From Bacteroidota bacterium (GTDB lineage Bacteria; Bacteroidota; Bacteroidia; UBA4408): a stretch of DNA of 64,000 bases. The stretch lies in NCBI GenBank assembly GCA_016718805.1, contig JADKCP010000011.1, positions 186,001 through 250,000 on the forward strand. The letters run 5' to 3'. Below the pieces are notes generated by a model. It saw only the letters and a program-made list of their open reading frames with translations, was not told the DNA's origin and ran no database searches. A program made the translations under genes and the position numbers. Below are positions 25,869-34,237 of the stretch, piece by piece (position 1 is the stretch's first letter; the number at the start of each line of letters is the position of its first letter).

Positions 25869-26498
25869 TTATTTGCGCTTAAAATCTCCATTTTTCCATG
25901 CCTGTATAAATTTTGCCCAAGCAATTGGATTCAGTAAATTATTAGGAGGTAATTGTCCTGCATAGTACAAGCGACTATTGCGTTGTTGCAAATAATATTT
26001 TTGATTCATAGCACCATCCATTGACATGCTTTCGCCTCGCTGACGCATTGCTTCACGTTCTAAATTTCGCTGAGCACGTGCCATATCATCGTTGGGCAAT
26101 TCTAAATTTATAAAAGCTTGTTTAAATTGTTCTTTAGTAGGCCAAGGATAAATAATTGCTGTACTTAATAATATTGTATCTCCATTCAACATTTGAATAA
26201 GAGAATACCTCGATTCTTCAAGACTATCGGGAATAGTAAATGTACTTTTTTTATAGCCCAATGCTGAAAATTCTATTACATCACTTTCCTGAGCTACAAA
26301 AGAAAAATATCCGTAATAATCACTTACAGTTCCGTGATAGCTGTTTTTAATCATGATGTTTACAAAGGGGATTGGTTGTAAACTATCACCATTTACAACT
26401 ACTCCGGAAAACTGTATTAATTTTTTATTTTGTTGCGCTTGAACAAAAACGAAGGAACAAGAAATAAGTATTATCAGCAGTGCTATCTTCTTTATCAT
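25869..26498 (-). CDS. Exported carboxypeptidase-like regulatory domain protein
   Basis: 209 residues, signal peptide ending FVQAQ. Residues about 28-105 form a CarboxypepD_reg-like domain (IQFSGVVVNGDSLQPIPFVNIMIKNSYHGTVSDYYGYFSFVAQESDVIEFSALGYKKS). The remainder (LPNDDMARAQRNLEREAMRQRGESMSMDGAMNQKYYLQQRNS) is a conserved Bacteroidota tail of unknown role. It precedes the TonB-receptor gene by 9 bp and may work at the outer membrane with it. Confidence 0.8.
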   Translation of the reverse strand: MIKKIALLIILISCSFVFVQAQQNKKLIQFSGVVVNGDSLQPIPFVNIMIKNSYHGTVSDYYGYFSFVAQESDVIEFSALGYKKSTFTIPDSLEESRYSLIQMLNGDTILLSTAIIYPWPTKEQFKQAFINLELPNDDMARAQRNLEREAMRQRGESMSMDGAMNQKYYLQQRNSRLYYAGQLPPNNLLNPIAWAKFIQAWKNGDFKRK

Positions 26499-26631
26499 TA
26501 GTAGAATTGAATTGAAAAAAAATTAGAAATCTAATTCAGCACAAATAAACGGATAATTGCGCAAAAAAGGTAACGCTAAATCAGTAAAAAGATTGTTGTT
26601 AACGGAGTCTAAAATTTCACTAAACACCCAA

Positions 26632-27018
26632 TTAATTGAGCTTATAAGGAGCTATGAGTTGAAACTCAGGAATTACAGCTTCAAAATATAAACCGTCCGA
26701 AAGGCGCACCAATGTATAAGTACCATGCATTTTACCCAAATCGGAAGTAAGGTTGCAAGCACTTTCATATGTAAATGCTTCACCGGGTTGCAAAATAGGT
26801 TGTTCACCAACTACCCCTTCTCCTTCTACTTCACTTTGTTCGCCCGAACTGTCAAAAATATACCAATGCCGACGCAATAGCTGTACAGCATAGTCATTTT
26901 CATTTTCGATGGTTATGTGATAAGAAAACATAAAATGCAAATTATCGGGATTTGAAAATTCTTCCTGATAGTTCGCAACTACTGATATACGTATACCTTT
27001 TGTAATTTCTGTAACCAT
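26632..27018 (-). CDS. apaG: ApaG-domain protein
   Basis: 128 residues from ATG 27018, the normal size of ApaG; an in-frame TTG at 27039 adds seven residues and is unlikely. Family blocks: FSYHITIENENDYAVQLLRRHWYIFDSSGEQSEVEGEGVVGEQPILQPGEAFTYESACNLTSDLGKMHGTYTLV. This is a fibronectin-III-like single domain named for its link to ApaH and cobalt/magnesium resistance in enterobacteria; its biochemical role is not settled. No apaH nearby. Confidence 0.93.
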   Translation of the reverse strand: MVTEITKGIRISVVANYQEEFSNPDNLHFMFSYHITIENENDYAVQLLRRHWYIFDSSGEQSEVEGEGVVGEQPILQPGEAFTYESACNLTSDLGKMHGTYTLVRLSDGLYFEAVIPEFQLIAPYKLN

Positions 27019-27153
27019 AAAATTTAAAGTCGGAGGCAATGATAGGAATTAGTTTAAGAGTAACACAATTTATTATCGAAATGTTCTTAACAGAAAAATG
27101 TTCTTAAAATTGAACGCTAAAAATGTTAAAAAAATAAAGTAATTGTTTTTTAC

Positions 27154-28470
27154 TCAACGTCCTGCGCTGTTTATTCTTTTAAAACCAACGAGTTGATCGT
27201 AATAGGTTCCAAATGTTTGATAATAAACTAAAATGAAGTAATCGTTTTCGGTTTCGTAATGACTACCTTCAAAGGTACTTTCATCAGGGAGTAATTTACT
27301 GTGAGGCACTACAACATACTCGTAGTTATAATAGCCTTGTTTCAGATATGGTGCAGCTTTGTAAGCCGATACACTGCTATCGTATTCCATTTTAAAATAG
27401 GGTAAATACGACCAATTACTCAAAGCTCCAAAAACATACACATCGGCATTTTTCAATGGTTCATTTACCGGTAAGTAAAAATGTACATAAGCGTAATCGG
27501 CTTCAACAGCAGCATTGGCACCTGTTATAGTTCGAATTAAATAATTCCCATTAATATCGCGTTGGGTGCTGTAGCGTTTAAAACTGCGGCTTTCATCGGG
27601 CAGTAAATAAATATTGTTTTGCTTGTTTTCATCAAAAACATACTTTGCAATTTTCTCGTTTACAGCCCTAAATTGCTTGTCTTCAAAAAAACGAAATTCA
27701 TTCCCTGCAGTAAATACATTTCCTTCATCCACATCGTAAACCAATTGACCGGGCTTGGTAAAGGTTGGTTTTAAACCGGTAATGGCATTATCAAAGCGAT
27801 GGTTTTGCAAGAGGGTAACTTTTAAACTTTGATACGGATCATTCATTTCAAACTGTGGATTATTAATCGTAAAATCAATTTCCTGCTTTGAATTTCTGTC
27901 ACTGATTATTGTGGCTGCTTTTGCCGTTCCTGCTATTTCTACCTTTTTATCACAAAGCATAAACCTTCTAGTTAATACACAATTCTGTTCATCGTTATCT
28001 TGAAAAACTTTTAACACATAGTTACCCGATTTGGTAATTTTTAGTCCTTCGGTTGGAAACAACAAAGTGTAATGCGTGTAACTCTGTATAGTATTTGCCG
28101 AATACACGTACTCGCTAATTACCTCATCGTGAAAACCGGTAATGTACTCACTATAATTCGATTGAGTAGGTTTCCAATTAGCATCACAGTGAACAACTGT
28201 ATAATTGTAATTTTTCAAATCGGCATCTAAGTCGTCAAACGAAAGTTGTAAACGTTCGCCTGAATTAAAAGCAATTATAGGAAAAGAAAGCTCTGCCGAT
28301 TCAGGATATAGCTGAACAGTACTAATGTATGGCTTGTAGGTATAATTTTCAAAACGTAAATAATCAGGAGTATAATAATCGTCAATAGTTTTATTTGGAG
28401 AAGTAGCATAAGCGTTTTCACACATCAACAGCAGCAATAACAAACGAAATAACCTATAAGACTTAGTCAT
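27154..28470 (-). CDS. DUF5103 / type IX secretion system plug-like protein
   Basis: 438 residues with an N-terminal signal peptide. Blocks such as YISTVQLYPESAELSFPIIAFNSGERLQLSFDDLDADLKNYNYTVVHCDANWKP and SQYITGF-like SNYSEYITGFHDEVI are those of DUF5103, the family containing the plug that closes the SprA translocon of the T9SS in Flavobacterium. A late YVHFYLPVNEPLKNADVYVFGALSNWSYLPYFKMEYD region is immunoglobulin-like. The T9SS cargo genes in this window make the assignment sensible. It starts 8 bp after the stop of the TMTC-like gene. Confidence 0.82.
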   Translation of the reverse strand: MTKSYRLFRLLLLLLMCENAYATSPNKTIDDYYTPDYLRFENYTYKPYISTVQLYPESAELSFPIIAFNSGERLQLSFDDLDADLKNYNYTVVHCDANWKPTQSNYSEYITGFHDEVISEYVYSANTIQSYTHYTLLFPTEGLKITKSGNYVLKVFQDNDEQNCVLTRRFMLCDKKVEIAGTAKAATIISDRNSKQEIDFTINNPQFEMNDPYQSLKVTLLQNHRFDNAITGLKPTFTKPGQLVYDVDEGNVFTAGNEFRFFEDKQFRAVNEKIAKYVFDENKQNNIYLLPDESRSFKRYSTQRDINGNYLIRTITGANAAVEADYAYVHFYLPVNEPLKNADVYVFGALSNWSYLPYFKMEYDSSVSAYKAAPYLKQGYYNYEYVVVPHSKLLPDESTFEGSHYETENDYFILVYYQTFGTYYDQLVGFKRINSAGR

Positions 28471-28478
28471 TTTTATCT

Positions 28479-30332
28479 TTATTGTGCTGCTTGTTGATTG
28501 TAATAAGCAGCCATTGCACTGTCGCCAATCGCATTATAAGCCATACTTAAATTTCGCAACACATTGCTATTAGAAGGATTTAGTTCAGCTGCCTTTTTAT
28601 AAAATGGAATGGCAGAATTAGCATCGCCTGTATTGTGATAGCAAGCACCCAAATTAGCAAAAGCATCTGAATACTGCGCATTACTTTCAGTAGCCTTTTT
28701 AAAATAGCTCTGTGCTTCGGTGTATTTTTTTTCATTAAAATAAATTACTCCTAAATTGTTTAAAGCTTCGGCGTAATCCGGCTTCATGCGTATTGCTTTA
28801 TTATACACTATTTTTGCTGAATCAAGTTGATTGATGTTGTAATAAATTACTCCCATGTTGTAATAAATTCGCTCATCTTTATCATAAATAGCAAGACCTT
28901 TTTTAAATTCACTTAATCCCTTTGATGCAGCTTCCATTTTCACATACATATCTGCCGATGCTTCCACCGTTTCTCTAAATTCATTGGCATAGGCATAATG
29001 CACGCGAGCGCTGTTGGGTGCCGATTCTATTCCTGATTCGAATAAGGTGTGATTGTTTTTCCAAACTTTAGCGCGTGATACAGTTTTAAATCCAAACAAA
29101 ATAATTACAACGCTCACAAGGGCAAGCATTTTAAAAGGTGTGTTTGACAAAGTACTTTTTAAATCAACCTTAAAAATCAATGCTAGTAAAAATGGCAATG
29201 CTACACAAAAAGCAAAAGAAGGTGCGAACAAAAAACGTTCGGCAAAGCTGCTTCCGATTAGGTAAAGCACATTGGCAGTAAGCGAGTAACTTATAAAATA
29301 AAACAGGATAGCAAATGAAAAAAAACTTTTACTCTTTAATCCTATAATAGCCAAGAATGCCAAACCCAGGTGTATCACAACTGAGAACAGAACAGATACA
29401 TCTGCCCAACCAACAACAGGAAACTGATTGTAAGAGTAATCAAAGGATAAATTCAAGGGAACAAAAAGCAATGAAATTGCCTTTAATAGCATAGTGAAAG
29501 TGGTAGCCAAGCGCTCTGAATAATTGGAGGCTGCCATTAAGGAATTATCCATGAGTACCAATTGTTTGGTTAGAAATAAAGAATCAAGAACAGCAGCACG
29601 TATGGCCAGATTTAAACCGGCAACCAATAAAAAAACAGAAGTTAATTGAGCTATTTTTTTTATGGATAATTCTGTAAAAAAATACAGTAAAACTGGAAGT
29701 AATACTAAATATGCAAAGCCATTTTCTTTACACAACAAAGCAGCAAAAAAACTAATTGCGCTAACTACTAATAGTGTAACATTTTTATTGATTGCATAAC
29801 TAAGTCCATAATTCAAACTCATTACTCCAAACAAAAAGCAAAGCAATTCATCGCGGCTTTTAATATTCGCTACAACTTCGGTATGTATTGGATGCACTAC
29901 AAACAGAAGGGTAATCAAAAAAGAAAGGTACGGAGGATAGCTGCGAAAAAGTTTTTTGCAAAGTGCAAACAATACCAAACTACAGACTATGTACAAAAGA
30001 ATATTAATAAAGTGACCGGCTTTGGGGCTATTCCCAAAAAGTGATTTTTCGAGTGCAAAAGTTACTAGCACCAAAGGTCGGTAGTCGGCTACATTAGTGC
30101 CGTCGAAACCAACCAAACTACCTTGACTAATCAGCTTAGGAAATGAGCTAATTCCTTGCTGCACGTATGTGTTTTTACGTGTATAAATATCATCGTCTTG
30201 AGCGTATTCATGACTAAGTGTTCCTGCATAAAGCAAAAAAGCCAAGAAGGCAAGTATCAATTGAAAGTAGCCCGATTTAATTGATTTATTTTCGCTGGGA
30301 GCCGCTTTTGATTTACTCTTTTTCGCAGACAT
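28479..30332 (-). CDS. TMTC-like membrane glycosyltransferase (GT-C fold) with C-terminal TPRs
   Basis: 617 residues. About ten membrane helices (residues 20-410) are followed by five or more TPR units (about 430-617; for example YYNMGVIYYNINQLDSAKIVYNKAIRMKPDYAEALNNLGVIYF). The first loop has EYAQDDDIYTRKN with acidic residues where GT-C enzymes bind metal or lipid-sugar, then DYRPLVLVTFALE. The next loop has HPIHTEVVANIKSRDELL, and SNVLYLIGSSFAERFLFAPS-like ANVLYLIGSSFAERFLFAP follows. This order matches eukaryotic TMTC O-mannosyltransferases and their bacterial relatives. Likely protein glycosylation at the periplasmic face; acceptor unknown. Confidence 0.72.
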   Translation of the reverse strand: MSAKKSKSKAAPSENKSIKSGYFQLILAFLAFLLYAGTLSHEYAQDDDIYTRKNTYVQQGISSFPKLISQGSLVGFDGTNVADYRPLVLVTFALEKSLFGNSPKAGHFINILLYIVCSLVLFALCKKLFRSYPPYLSFLITLLFVVHPIHTEVVANIKSRDELLCFLFGVMSLNYGLSYAINKNVTLLVVSAISFFAALLCKENGFAYLVLLPVLLYFFTELSIKKIAQLTSVFLLVAGLNLAIRAAVLDSLFLTKQLVLMDNSLMAASNYSERLATTFTMLLKAISLLFVPLNLSFDYSYNQFPVVGWADVSVLFSVVIHLGLAFLAIIGLKSKSFFSFAILFYFISYSLTANVLYLIGSSFAERFLFAPSFAFCVALPFLLALIFKVDLKSTLSNTPFKMLALVSVVIILFGFKTVSRAKVWKNNHTLFESGIESAPNSARVHYAYANEFRETVEASADMYVKMEAASKGLSEFKKGLAIYDKDERIYYNMGVIYYNINQLDSAKIVYNKAIRMKPDYAEALNNLGVIYFNEKKYTEAQSYFKKATESNAQYSDAFANLGACYHNTGDANSAIPFYKKAAELNPSNSNVLRNLSMAYNAIGDSAMAAYYNQQAAQ

Positions 30333-30337
30333 AGGTC

Positions 30338-31204
30338 TTATTTATTTTCTTCTTTGGCAAGATGTTCAATGGTTTTAGCCATGTCTTTTAAATCATCCTT
30401 CGAAAAAAATTTGCCTTTAGAATTGTCGGCATAAACGATTTCACCTGAAAATGGATCAATGATAAAGACCGATTTTAAAGCTGTGGCATTCACTTGCAAA
30501 TAGTAAAAAGATGAATCTCCACTAGCAATCATTTTTTCAATAGTTTCTTTCTTACAAAACTCTGTTTTAAATGGATAATTCTTTTTAAAATCTTCTTCAT
30601 CCATATCTTTTCCAATCATATCAGGACAAACCAACAAAATGCGCTTACTAACTACACCCGCTTTGGTACGGTAATATTTTACTAATTGTGTTCTTACCTT
30701 TTCCAAATCACCTTTAATTTGTTCCTTTTGCACTACTTCGAGTGTTTGAAGTATGGTTTGAACCATATTGGATACTCGATACGAACAATTGTACATCACT
30801 TGTTCGTTTAAAAAATGATTGATTGGGCTATACGCCAGCATATCAATAAATTCGTATGAAGCAAGTGCGGGTTTTCCTCCATTAACAAGAGCTAAACAAT
30901 TGTATAAATCTTCAGCTTCTTCGGTGCTCATATTTACTAACAATAAAAAGGAAGCCTTTTTATCGCGTAGTTTTTTATTTAAATCCTTTTTATAATTGAT
31001 GAATTTATAGGGAGTGATTTTCCAGTATTTTTTAACGGCATGTACAATATTAGTATCATATGCTGCATTATCGGTAAGTACTACATAAGTTGTGGATTTT
31101 AAAAAACGCTCATAATCATCGGTCATTTTATAACCTAAAGCTGCAAATTGTGCAGAAGCACTAAACGAAATACAAACCAACAAGCAGGCAAAAATTTTCT
31201 TCAT
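30338..31204 (-). CDS. Exported protein of unknown function
   Basis: 288 residues with a signal peptide ending SASAQ. No domain recognised. Visible features: LKSTTYVVLTDNAAYDTNIVHAVKKYWKITPYKFINYKKDL, a RILLVCPDMIGKDMDEEDFKKNYPF stretch, and SVFIIDPFSGEIVYADNSKGKFFSKDDLKDMAKTIEHL near the end. The gene ends 5 bp before the TMTC-like gene starts, so the two are probably co-transcribed. It diverges from the PKD protein at 31370. Confidence 0.72.
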   Translation of the reverse strand: MKKIFACLLVCISFSASAQFAALGYKMTDDYERFLKSTTYVVLTDNAAYDTNIVHAVKKYWKITPYKFINYKKDLNKKLRDKKASFLLLVNMSTEEAEDLYNCLALVNGGKPALASYEFIDMLAYSPINHFLNEQVMYNCSYRVSNMVQTILQTLEVVQKEQIKGDLEKVRTQLVKYYRTKAGVVSKRILLVCPDMIGKDMDEEDFKKNYPFKTEFCKKETIEKMIASGDSSFYYLQVNATALKSVFIIDPFSGEIVYADNSKGKFFSKDDLKDMAKTIEHLAKEENK

Positions 31205-31310
31205 ACAATTACTTTCTTACAATTAATAACACTATTTTGGTGTACTAATGTAAAAAAGTTTCCCAAGTCAAACTATGATTTCAGATTAAAAGTTATTTTT
31301 AACCGACTAT

Positions 31311-31335
31311 TTTCATGAGATGAAAGTTCATGAAA
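31311..31335. promoter_or_regulatory. Nested inverted repeats in the 31205-31369 divergent promoter region
   Basis: TTTCATGA (31311-31318) and TCATGAAA (31328-31335) are perfect 8-bp inverted arms. Inside, TTTCAT-gag-ATGAAA (31311-31325) is another palindrome sharing the left arm. It lies 35 bp before ATG 31370 and 107 bp from the divergent start at 31204, a place expected for an operator. Confidence 0.4.
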
Positions 31336-31369
31336 CCATTTTAATTATTTATTTAACCTACAGTATATC

Positions 31370-33130
31370 ATGAAATTTATTACCAAACTTTCGGTATTGT
31401 TTTGTTTACTTATAACACTTACAATAACTAGTTCGCAAGCACAATGTGTAATTGACTCGAGCCAAACGCAACCCGGATTGCATCCCGACCCCTTGTTAGC
31501 TGCTACTGTAAATCAATATTATACGCAAGATGTAACCTTTGTATTAATTACCGATACATTGGGTTTAACAATATCTAATTTTTTAATTCAATCCATTAAT
31601 GGCTTGCCACTGGGTTTGCAGTGGTCGTGCAACCATGCTTCGAACGGTTGTAACTACAATCCGGCTCAATCAATTTACGGATGTGTGCGTTTTTATGGAA
31701 CACCTTTGCTCGCAGGAACTTATCCTATGTCGGTTACAGTTGTTGCAACGGTAGCCTTTATAGGAAATCAAACATTTAATTTTAATACTCAGCTTGTTGT
31801 ACAACCTGCTTCAAACACTAACAATAGTTTCTCAATGCTTAATTCTTCGGGCTGTGCTCCTTTAACAGTAAGCTTTTCTAATAATTTGCCAAATGGCGAT
31901 TATTACCATTGGAATTTTGGAAATGGTGATACAAGTTTACTCGAAAATCCACTTCCGGTGACCTATACACAACCTGGAGATTATGTGGTTGCACAAGTAT
32001 CTATTGCTGATACAACTGCGTCTTATTTTTTAACTTCTGTTAAAATTGATAGTATTCCTAATAATGCCGGAATTATCGATGTTCCTGATTTATATATTTT
32101 GATAAAAAATCAATCCGGTGCGACAGTTTTCGATTCGCATCCCTCCTACACGAATACCAATCCACCTTTAACAATCGCGATTCCAGCCTTGCAACTCAAC
32201 AATGAAAATTACACCATTGAAGTTTGGGATGAAGACACAGGATTATCTGCCCCTGATGACCCTTTAGGAACAATTAGTTTTTCAGGCAACGACTCCACCG
32301 ACACGGTTTATGCAACACTATCGGGCATAACAGGAAGGTTAAAACTAATTTATGCTATTTTAAGAGTTGCACCACAAAGTATTTTTACGAGCGATACTAT
32401 ACATGTGTATCCCTCTTTAGCAGCTCCAACTGTAACAGCTTCGGGATCTTTAGCATTTTGCGATGGGGATACCGTAACACTCAATACCAATTATAATGGT
32501 TTAAACCAATGGTTTAGAAATGGAAATTTACTTGTAGGTGAAACCGATTCTTTGTTACAAGTTGTTTCAAGCGGTAGTTATTTTAATTTGGCAACTAACC
32601 TTTATGGATGCAGTGATACTTCGAACCTGGTTGCTGTGCAAGTGTTTTTACCACCCCCTTATCCTAACTTTTCGATTGTAGGTAGCTTGTTAACTGCTAA
32701 TGTTTTTGGAACTTTTACTTATGCGTGGCTACTGAACGATACCGTAATTTCCGGCGCCAATCAAGCTAGTTATACTGCGCTAGTAAGTGGTTTTTATCGT
32801 TTGCAAATTACCGATACCAATGGATGTACTCGATCATCTTTCCCTATATCAATTGTACTTACCAATATTCGAAATTTGAGTCAGGATGCGCCTATGCATA
32901 TTTACCCAAATCCGGCGCAATCAGAAGTAGTTATTGAAGCAAACTCAAGTTCAGTAAAAAGAATTGATGTTAAAAATAGTTTAGGACAATTGGTTTATTC
33001 AATTTCAAAGTCGAATCAATCGGCAAACATTTCACAAAAAATACATATTAGTTCCTGGCCAAAAGGAATTTATTTTGTTGAATGTTTTTCAGATAAGTTG
33101 ATTGAGGTTAGGAAGTTAGTTGTTGAGTAG
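31370..33130 (+). CDS. T9SS-exported protein with PKD domain
   Basis: 586 residues. Signal peptide to about 24, a beta-rich N-terminal part with paired cysteines, then a PKD domain (GCAPLTVSFSNNLPNGDYYHWNFGNGDTSLLENPLPVTYTQPGDYVV). Further Ig-like repeats follow (FCDGDTVTLNTNYNGLNQWFRNGN; a second YAWLLNDTVISGANQASYTALVSGFYRLQITDTNGC). A C-terminal type A sorting domain (MHIYPNPAQSEVVIEAN ... KGIYFVECFSDKLIEVRKLVVE) is clear. Expected to be secreted or anchored at the cell surface. No enzyme domain seen. The attC-like island begins 25 bp after its stop. Confidence 0.85.
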   Translation: MKFITKLSVLFCLLITLTITSSQAQCVIDSSQTQPGLHPDPLLAATVNQYYTQDVTFVLITDTLGLTISNFLIQSINGLPLGLQWSCNHASNGCNYNPAQSIYGCVRFYGTPLLAGTYPMSVTVVATVAFIGNQTFNFNTQLVVQPASNTNNSFSMLNSSGCAPLTVSFSNNLPNGDYYHWNFGNGDTSLLENPLPVTYTQPGDYVVAQVSIADTTASYFLTSVKIDSIPNNAGIIDVPDLYILIKNQSGATVFDSHPSYTNTNPPLTIAIPALQLNNENYTIEVWDEDTGLSAPDDPLGTISFSGNDSTDTVYATLSGITGRLKLIYAILRVAPQSIFTSDTIHVYPSLAAPTVTASGSLAFCDGDTVTLNTNYNGLNQWFRNGNLLVGETDSLLQVVSSGSYFNLATNLYGCSDTSNLVAVQVFLPPPYPNFSIVGSLLTANVFGTFTYAWLLNDTVISGANQASYTALVSGFYRLQITDTNGCTRSSFPISIVLTNIRNLSQDAPMHIYPNPAQSEVVIEANSSSVKRIDVKNSLGQLVYSISKSNQSANISQKIHISSWPKGIYFVECFSDKLIEVRKLVVE

Positions 33131-33155
33131 GTGTTTTTCGGGGATCTTTGGATAG

Positions 33156-33356
33156 TATGGTTTGCTTGCAAGCTAGGTGTTTTTTTGGGACTATCATAGC
33201 ACAGTCTTGTTGTCAAAAATATTGCAATAAAATTAACCAAATTTCTACCGAAAACTATATTGCAATATTTTTATTTGCACAAACTTTCTGCGAGCTTCAA
33301 AGCTAATTAACCTAATTTCCGCCCCAAATAATACATTGCGCTAAGCCGCTGTTATA
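33156..33356 (-). repeat. attC-like palindromic element A (left copy)
   Basis: About 200 bp, about 75% identical by eye to element B. The shared centre includes the inner arms GTCAAAAATATTGCAATA and TATTGCAATATTTTTA. The 33351 end keeps GTTATA; the opposite end is degraded (TATGGT instead of TATAAC). Outer arms GGTGTTTTTTTGGG and CCCCAAATAATACAT pair imperfectly. It begins 25 bp after the T9SS gene stop. Confidence 0.62.
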
Positions 33357-33367
33357 AGTAGGCGGTT

Positions 33368-33754
33368 TTATGTCCACTGTTGTTTAATCTTATACTTCTT
33401 CAGTCCTTTGTCACGTGAAATAAGTGTCAATTTTTCTGAAATGGTTTGCGCAACAATTAGTCTGTCAAATGGATCATTGTGATGTCCAGGAAGATTTGAA
33501 AGTGTTGTTAAATGGTCGTAAGTAATTTGAATTATTTCAATCTGATTTCTGTCGGCATATTCAAAAAGTTCTTCGAGTGAAATGTCAAGTGTCAGTTTAC
33601 CAATTTGTCTTTTGATTGTGATCTCCCAAAGACTTGCAACACTCAAAAAGCAGGACTCGTTTATGTCCATAATTTTAGATTTGATGGTTTCAGGCAGTTG
33701 TTTGTCACCTGAAACAAACCAAAGAAAAGCGTGAGTGTCAAGAAGGAAAGCCAT
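33368..33754 (-). CDS. vapC: VapC-like PIN-domain toxin
   Basis: 128-residue PIN-domain ribonuclease. Acidic metal-binding residues are visible in LLDTHAFLWFVSGD (first Asp), SLWEITIKR (Glu) and NDPFDRLIVAQTI (Asp pair). These are the expected active-site positions of type II toxin VapC, which cleaves tRNA or rRNA when unbound by antitoxin. It overlaps the antitoxin stop by one base (TAATG), the usual antitoxin-first order. The pair lies inside the attC-like array, as toxin-antitoxin modules commonly do in chromosomal integrons. Confidence 0.9.
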   Translation of the reverse strand: MAFLLDTHAFLWFVSGDKQLPETIKSKIMDINESCFLSVASLWEITIKRQIGKLTLDISLEELFEYADRNQIEIIQITYDHLTTLSNLPGHHNDPFDRLIVAQTISEKLTLISRDKGLKKYKIKQQWT

Positions 33755-33960
33755 TACATGTAATCATTAAACATGTCTAATGGCTCGTCAAAGTCTTTTG
33801 CTAGTTTGATTTTTCCTTTTGCGAATCCAAACTGTCTTTGCTTAAGAGTAGGAGTTTTACTTACACTCTTTTTTTTGAGAAACGCAACAAAATCAGCTAC
33901 TTCGTCACGAAGCGACTTTGGAAGAGAATTGATTTCTATTTTAAGTGAAGTGTTTGTCAT
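33754..33960 (-). CDS. vapB: VapB-like antitoxin (DUF2281)
   Basis: 68 residues. The N-terminal IEINSLPKSLRDEVADFVAFLKKK is the DUF2281 helix-turn-helix-free dimerisation region found in antitoxins paired with PIN toxins. The C-terminal FGFAKGKIKLAKDFDEPLDMFNDYM is the typical toxin-wrapping tail (GKI.. DFDEPLD.F..Y). First gene of the pair. Its start lies 73 bp from palindrome element B; the gap presumably holds its own promoter. Confidence 0.9.
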   Translation of the reverse strand: MTNTSLKIEINSLPKSLRDEVADFVAFLKKKSVSKTPTLKQRQFGFAKGKIKLAKDFDEPLDMFNDYM

Positions 33961-34032
33961 GCTGTAAATTTATAAAAATGCCTTCAAACTGCAAAACGAA
34001 CATTTTGATTTCGGAGCTCGATGCCGCTAACT

Positions 34033-34237
34033 TATAACGTTCTGCGTGCAGGCGAGGTGTTTTATTTTGGGCTTTCGTTGCACTGTCTTGTCGTCAAAAA
34101 TATTGCAATAAAGTTACACAAATTTCAACCTTAAAATATATTGCAATATTTTTTCTTGCAGGAACTTCAAGCGAGCTTCAAACTTAATAAACCTTCAGAC
34201 TGCCCAAAATAAGACATCTCGCTTGCACGCTGTTATA
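34033..34237 (-). repeat. attC-like palindromic element B (right copy)
   Basis: 205-bp imperfect palindrome running from TATAAC (34033) to GTTATA (34237). The left arm (34033-34072) and right arm (34202-34237) pair over about 36 bp with a four-base bulge (GTTC after TATAAC) and a few mismatches: GCGTGCA, GCGAG, and TTATTTTGGGC all find their complements. Inner arms with AAAAATATTGCAATA and TATTGCAATATTTTTT continue the hairpin around an A/T-rich centre. Bulged arms with TATAAC/GTTATA ends resemble integron attC sites, including Vibrio repeats. No open reading frame inside. Confidence 0.65.

Larger units (their letters stand above)
33351..34038. repeat. 15-bp inverted ends of the vapBC segment
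   Basis: GTTATAAGTAGGCGG (33351-33365) and CCGCTAACTTATAAC (34024-34038) are inverted copies with 13 of 15 matches. The first six bases at each end are also the core of the flanking palindrome. The vapC stop lies 3 bp inside the left copy. Confidence 0.65.

Noticed and set aside
33362..33490. Extension of the 14-bp GTC periodicity into the vapC region
   Set aside because: GTC positions there (33372, 33403, 33410, 33426, 33470, 33474, 33484) show no regular spacing.
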